From Rhodococcus rhodnii NBRC 100604 (GTDB lineage Bacteria > Actinomycetota > Actinomycetes > Mycobacteriales > Mycobacteriaceae): a stretch of DNA of 47,706 nt. This document shows, piece by piece, positions 43,576 to 47,706 of the stretch. The notes beneath the pieces are model-generated. The model worked only from the letters and a program-made list of their open reading frames with translations. It did no database searches and was not told the origin of the DNA. Every line of letters begins with the position of its first letter. The stretch's first letter is position 1. The translations under genes were made by a program, and so were the position numbers. The stretch lies in contig NZ_BCXD01000023.1 in NCBI RefSeq assembly GCF_001894925.1, forward strand, positions 1 to 47,706, given 5' to 3'.

Positions 43576-45627
43576 GTGAGTTCGACCGAGGACCAAGAGT
43601 CGGCCTCACCGCCGAGATCTCCCGCGAAGGCGGTGATCAACACACCCGTCTTCGCGATCTCGTCCGTCGTCATCGTCGCGATCACGGTCTGGGCGATCGC
43701 GGCGCCGGACAACGCCGACACCGTGATCGGCAGTGTCGTCGAATGGATCTCGTCGGCATTCGGCTGGTGGTACTTCCTCGTCGCGACCCTCATCGTGGTG
43801 TTCGTTCTGTTCATCGCGTTGAGCCGGTACGGGACGATCCGGCTCGGCCCCGACCAGTCGCGCCCGCGATACAACGTCTTCACGTGGGGCGCGATGCTCT
43901 TCGCGGCGGGCATCGGTATCGACCTCATGTTCTTCTCGGTCTCCGAGCCCGTGACGCAGTACCTCGCACCGCCCGTCGGGGACGGCTCGAACACCGAGGC
44001 CGCGCGACAGGCGGTGGTATGGACGCTGTTCCACTACGGCATCACCGGCTGGGCGATGTACGCGCTCATGGGCGCCGCGCTCGCGTACTTCGCGTACCGC
44101 CGCGGTCTGCCGCTGTCGATCCGTTCGGCGCTGTATCCCGTGATCGGCAAGCGGGTCGAGGGCGCAGTCGGCGACGGCGTCGAGATCGCGGCCGTCATCG
44201 GCACGATCTTCGGCATCGCGACCTCGCTCGGTATCGGTGTCGTGCAGTTGAACTACGGCCTGAGCTTCATGTTCGACCTCCCCCAGAACACCGCGATGCA
44301 GGTCGCGCTCATCGCGGTCGCCGTCCTCATGGCGACGGCGTCCGTCGTCTCGGGTGTCGACCGCGGTATCCGGCGGCTCTCCGAACTCAACGCGCTGCTG
44401 GCACTCGTGCTCATGCTCTACATCCTCGTGACCGGCAAGACGCGGTTCCTGCTCGACGCCATCGTGATGAACGTCGGCGACTACGTCAGCCGGTTCCCGG
44501 GAATGACGCTGGACACCTTCGCATTCGACGCGCCGCAGGAGTGGCTCAACGCGTGGACGCTGTTCTTCTGGGCGTGGTGGATCGCGTGGGCGCCGTTCGT
44601 CGGCCTGTTCCTCGCGCGCATCTCGCGCGGCCGCACGCTGCGCCAGTTCATCGTCGCCGTGCTGACGATCCCGTTCGCGTTCATCGCGCTGTGGATCGCG
44701 ATCTTCGGCAACGCCGCGCTCGACATCGTCATCAGCGGCAACGGCGCATTCGGCGAGACGGCGATGAACGCCCCCGAGAGCGCGTTCTACTCACTACTCG
44801 ATCAGTACCCGGGAGTGTTGTTCAGCGCGGGCCTCGCGACGTTCACCGGTCTGCTCTTCTACGTGACGTCCGCCGACTCGGGTGCCCTCGTCATGACGAA
44901 TCTGACGTCGCGGCTGGAGGATCCGGAGACCGACGGCCCGAAGTGGAGCCGCATCTTCTGGGCAGTCGCCACGGGTCTGCTGACGCTCGCGATGCTCATC
45001 GTCGGTGGTGTCACCACGCTCCAGAACGCGACCATCATCATGGGGCTGCCGTTCTCGTTCGTGATGCTGCTCATCATGGCCGGTCTGCACCGAGCGCTCC
45101 GCAGCGAGGTGCTGCTCCGCGGCACCGGCCGCACCGTCCTGCACTCGTCGCTGTCCGAACGCGTGGGCAGCGAACGCGGAGTGCAGCGAACGTGGCGCCA
45201 GCGCCTCGCCCGTACGCTCTCGTATCCCGACCGGACGGGCGTCCGGCGCTACGTCGACGAGACCGCGCGCCCCGCACTCGCCGCGGTCGTCGACGAACTG
45301 GCGACCCGGTCCATCACGGCACACCTCGAGGAGAACCGCGAAGAACGCACCGGGATACCGCATCTCGACCTCACCGTCGAGATGGGCGAGGGCGACCCAC
45401 GCTTCCACTATCAGCTGTGGCCCGAGAAGGACGACATCCCGTCGTTCGCGATGAACTCGCAGAGCGAGGACGCCGCGTACTACCGCCTCGAGGTCCACCT
45501 CACCGAGGGCAGCCAGCAGTACGACGTCATGGGTTACACCCGCGAGCAACTCATCGGCGACGTCCTCGACCAGTACGAGCGGCACATCGAGTTCCTTCGG
45601 CTGCGCAACACACCGACCCTGGAGTGA
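43576..45627 (+). CDS. betT: BCCT family choline transporter BetT
   Basis: 683 residues. Twelve membrane helices with the BCCT signature tryptophans (WTLFFWAWWIAWAPFVGLFLARISRGR) and the glycine-rich helix AAGIGIDLMFFSVSEPV; the Asp form (IGIDL) is typical of proton-coupled choline carriers such as BetT rather than Na-coupled BetP. A long C-terminal cytosolic domain (about 510-683), as in E. coli BetT, is linked to osmotic activation. GTG at 43576 directly after GAGGAGGA. First gene of the betT-betB-betA operon, so choline uptake feeds betaine synthesis. Confidence 0.93.
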   Translation: MSSTEDQESASPPRSPAKAVINTPVFAISSVVIVAITVWAIAAPDNADTVIGSVVEWISSAFGWWYFLVATLIVVFVLFIALSRYGTIRLGPDQSRPRYNVFTWGAMLFAAGIGIDLMFFSVSEPVTQYLAPPVGDGSNTEAARQAVVWTLFHYGITGWAMYALMGAALAYFAYRRGLPLSIRSALYPVIGKRVEGAVGDGVEIAAVIGTIFGIATSLGIGVVQLNYGLSFMFDLPQNTAMQVALIAVAVLMATASVVSGVDRGIRRLSELNALLALVLMLYILVTGKTRFLLDAIVMNVGDYVSRFPGMTLDTFAFDAPQEWLNAWTLFFWAWWIAWAPFVGLFLARISRGRTLRQFIVAVLTIPFAFIALWIAIFGNAALDIVISGNGAFGETAMNAPESAFYSLLDQYPGVLFSAGLATFTGLLFYVTSADSGALVMTNLTSRLEDPETDGPKWSRIFWAVATGLLTLAMLIVGGVTTLQNATIIMGLPFSFVMLLIMAGLHRALRSEVLLRGTGRTVLHSSLSERVGSERGVQRTWRQRLARTLSYPDRTGVRRYVDETARPALAAVVDELATRSITAHLEENREERTGIPHLDLTVEMGEGDPRFHYQLWPEKDDIPSFAMNSQSEDAAYYRLEVHLTEGSQQYDVMGYTREQLIGDVLDQYERHIEFLRLRNTPTLE

Positions 45628-45632
45628 GCATC

Positions 45633-47141
45633 ATGACCGACCCCGCACCCACCAGCCTCTACATCGGCGGACGCTGGGTGGCCGCCTCCGACGGCGGTAC
45701 CCGCGAGATCCGCTGCCCCGCCGACGGACGCCACGTCGCGACGGTGTCGGAGGCGACGACCTCCGACACCACGCAGGCGATCGCCGCCGCCCGCGAGGCG
45801 TTCGATCACGGACCGTGGCCGCGCACCGTCGCCGCCGAACGCGCTCGTGTCCTGCGCCGTGTCGCCGACCGGTTGCGCGAGCGCAAGGAGGAGTTCGCCC
45901 GCGCCGAGGCCCTGGACACCGGCAAGCGCATCGTCGAGGCCCGCATCGACATGGACGACATCGCCGCGTGCTTCGAGTACTTCGGCACGACCGCGGCGCA
46001 CGACGCCGGGCGGCTCGTCGACGCGGGCGACGCGAACGTCGTGAGCCGCATCCAGTACGAGCCCGTCGGCGTCTGCGGCCTCATCTCGCCGTGGAACTAC
46101 CCGCTGCTGCAGGCCGCGTGGAAGGTCGCGCCGTGTCTCGCGGCCGGCAACACGTTCGTGCTCAAGCCGAGCGAGCTGACGCCCGCGACGGCGATCCTGC
46201 TCATGGATCTGCTCACCGAGTGCGGGGTCCCCGCGGGAGCGGCGAATCTCGTGCTCGGCGCCGGCGCGGTCGCCGGAGCGCCGCTCTCCGAGCATCCGGA
46301 TGTCGACATGGTGTCGTTCACCGGAGGACTGGTGACCGGCCGGATCGTCGCCGCCACCGCCGCGCAGACCGTCAAGAAGGTCGCGCTCGAGCTCGGTGGC
46401 AAGAACGCGAACGTCGTGTTCGCCGACGCGCTCTTCGACGCCGCAGTCGACAACGCGCTCAACGCGGGGTTCGTCCACTCCGGTCAGGTGTGCTCGGCCG
46501 GCGCGCGGCTCATCGTCGAGGAGTCGATCCACGATCGGTTCGTCGACGCGCTCGTCGAGCGCGCCCGGGCGATCCGTCTCGGCGGGCCGTTCGACGACGA
46601 CGCGGAGTCCGGCCCGCTCATCTCCGCTGCCCACCGCGACAAGGTGACCGAGTACGTCCGCAGGGGGGTCGCCGAGGGTGCGACCCTGCGCTGTGGCGGT
46701 GAATGGGGGTCCGGTGACCTCGAGGACGGCTTCTTCTATCTGCCGACGGTGCTCGACGACGTGCAGCAGGGAATGTCGGTCGTCGTCGACGAGGGCTTCG
46801 GGCCCGTCGTCACCGTCGAGACGTTCACCGACGAGGACGACGCCGTGCGGATCGCGAACGACACCCGCTACGGCCTCGCCGGCGCGGTGTGGACGCAGGA
46901 CGCCGGACGCGCCCAGCGCGTCGCGAATCGCATGCGTGCGGGCACGGTGTGGATCAACGACTTCCACCCGTACCTCCCCCAGGCAGAGTGGGGCGGGTTC
47001 GGCGAATCGGGCTTCGGCCGCGAACTCGGTCCCACCGGGCTCGACGAGTACCGCGAGGCCAAGCACGTCTATCAGAACATCGATCCCGGGGTCAGCGGCT
47101 GGTTCGCCGATCGCACGGGCACAGCAGACGGGAAGAACTGA
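45633..47141 (+). CDS. betB: Betaine-aldehyde dehydrogenase BetB
   Basis: 502 residues. Asn154 in SPWNYP, general base Glu253 in LELGGKN and nucleophile Cys287 in SGQVCSAGARL give a complete aldehyde dehydrogenase site; EGFGPVV keeps the conserved cofactor Glu. Its place between betT and the GMC oxidoreductase gene identifies the substrate as betaine aldehyde, oxidised with NAD(P) to glycine betaine. It begins 5 bases after the betT stop and ends 1 base before betA, so all three are translated from one message. Confidence 0.92.
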   Translation: MTDPAPTSLYIGGRWVAASDGGTREIRCPADGRHVATVSEATTSDTTQAIAAAREAFDHGPWPRTVAAERARVLRRVADRLRERKEEFARAEALDTGKRIVEARIDMDDIAACFEYFGTTAAHDAGRLVDAGDANVVSRIQYEPVGVCGLISPWNYPLLQAAWKVAPCLAAGNTFVLKPSELTPATAILLMDLLTECGVPAGAANLVLGAGAVAGAPLSEHPDVDMVSFTGGLVTGRIVAATAAQTVKKVALELGGKNANVVFADALFDAAVDNALNAGFVHSGQVCSAGARLIVEESIHDRFVDALVERARAIRLGGPFDDDAESGPLISAAHRDKVTEYVRRGVAEGATLRCGGEWGSGDLEDGFFYLPTVLDDVQQGMSVVVDEGFGPVVTVETFTDEDDAVRIANDTRYGLAGAVWTQDAGRAQRVANRMRAGTVWINDFHPYLPQAEWGGFGESGFGRELGPTGLDEYREAKHVYQNIDPGVSGWFADRTGTADGKN

Positions 47142-47142
47142 C

Positions 47143-47706
47143 ATGCCGTTCATGCAGACCGAGGACCGCGATCCTGCCGGACAGAGCTCGGTGCACGAGT
47201 ACGACTACATCGTCGTCGGCGGCGGTTCCGCGGGAGCGGCGGTCGCGGCGCGGCTGAGCGAGGACGAGTCCGTCACGGTGGCACTCGTCGAGGCGGGACC
47301 GAGCGACGTCGGGCTCGACGAGGTGCTCGTCCTCGAGGACTGGATGAATCTGCTCGAGTCGGGTCTCGACTGGGACTACCTCATCGAGCCGCAGGCACAC
47401 GGCAACTCGTTCATGCGGCACGCGCGCGCTCGCGTGCTCGGCGGCTGCTCCTCGCACAACTCGTGCATCGCCTTCTGGCCACCGCGAGAGGATCTCGACG
47501 AGTGGGCGACCGGGTACGGGTGCGCCGGATGGGAATCCGAGGCGATCTTCCCGTTGATCAAGCGGCTCGAGAACAACTCGCGGCCCGGCGACCATCACGG
47601 CCACGACGGCCCGGTCCGGCTGCGCGACGTCCCGGCCGAGGACCCGTGCGGCGTCGCGATTCTCGATGCCTGCGAGCAGGCGGGCATCCCCCGCGCGAAG
47701 TTCAAC
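47143..47706 (+). CDS. betA: Choline dehydrogenase BetA (GMC oxidoreductase), 3' end outside window
   Basis: First 188 residues, open to the window end. The dinucleotide-binding loop VVGGGSAGAAVAARL (about 24-38) and LVEAGPSD are the GMC FAD site, and RVLGGCSSHNSCIAFW (about 104-119) is the second GMC signature. It should oxidise choline to betaine aldehyde for BetB. About 350 further residues are expected beyond the window. ATG at 47143, 1 base after the betB stop. Choline oxidase-like variants of the family cannot be excluded from this part alone. Confidence 0.88.
   Translation, partial: MPFMQTEDRDPAGQSSVHEYDYIVVGGGSAGAAVAARLSEDESVTVALVEAGPSDVGLDEVLVLEDWMNLLESGLDWDYLIEPQAHGNSFMRHARARVLGGCSSHNSCIAFWPPREDLDEWATGYGCAGWESEAIFPLIKRLENNSRPGDHHGHDGPVRLRDVPAEDPCGVAILDACEQAGIPRAKFN

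Noticed and set aside
42384-47141. A 1585-codon open frame ending with betB
   Set aside because: Only the last 502 codons are betB. The earlier part is antisense to the permease and out of frame with betT.
1-47706. tRNA, rRNA, insertion sequences, prophage or toxin-antitoxin genes
   Set aside because: I saw no cloverleaf-like tRNA, no transposase or integrase motifs and no paired small toxin-antitoxin genes anywhere in the window.

Overview
The window is high-GC actinobacterial chromosome, most likely Rhodococcus or a close relative in the Mycobacteriales. The gene order from the DUF4193 gene through cei, suhB, ppgK, sigA, yihY, the DUF3039 and DUF3099 genes, sigB, ideR, a PAC2 gene, an alpha/beta hydrolase, nrdR and lexA follows the Mycobacterium tuberculosis Rv2699c-Rv2720c neighbourhood. 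The SigA, IdeR, AhpC and OxyR sequences fit that group residue by residue. I see no rRNA, tRNA, CRISPR array, insertion sequence or prophage. This is core chromosome with some genus-specific insertions.

Layout. 0-6.7 kb: DUF4193 protein, envelope protein Cei, inositol monophosphatase, polyphosphate glucokinase, principal sigma factor SigA, lactate dehydrogenase, a DUF952 protein and a small zinc-ribbon-like protein. 6.8-13.5 kb: an SF2 helicase, YihY membrane protein, DUF3039 and DUF3099 proteins, an NPPF methyltransferase and SigB behind a likely ECF-type promoter. 13.6-20.6 kb: a GNAT/acyl-CoA-synthetase-like protein overlapping acuC, which looks like a protein acetylation/deacetylation pair, then ideR-galE and a DUF4192 gene. 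20.7-28.3 kb: a lipoprotein, PAC2 protein, hydrolase, Ski2-like helicase, cation/proton antiporter and an HTH-less LysR-type effector protein. 28.3-31.6 kb: divergent oxyR and ahpC-ahpD, then a resuscitation-promoting factor. 31.6-38.2 kb: class III aminotransferase, HrpA helicase and the polyprenyl-phosphate transporter-like DUF368 protein. 38.2-40.5 kb: nrdR, a shortened ChiZ/Rv2719c-like membrane protein and lexA, with a dense cluster of LexA half-sites between the last two. 40.5-47.7 kb: acyl-CoA dehydrogenase, uracil/xanthine permease, and a choline-to-glycine-betaine operon (betT-betB-betA) cut by the window end.

The window is rich in global regulators: SigA, SigB, IdeR, OxyR, NrdR and LexA. 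No obviously novel multi-gene system stands out. The points most worth a second look are regulatory and structural: the LexA-box cluster and the 14-bp tandem repeat in the lexA leader; the ChiZ-like protein that ends where its LysM domain should begin; the acuC/acetyltransferase overlap with an apparently dead synthetase domain; a perfect palindrome between oxyR and ahpC; a perfect 45-bp tandem duplication inside sigA; and a series of genes with a TANNNT box 6-7 bases before the start codon, which suggests leaderless transcripts.
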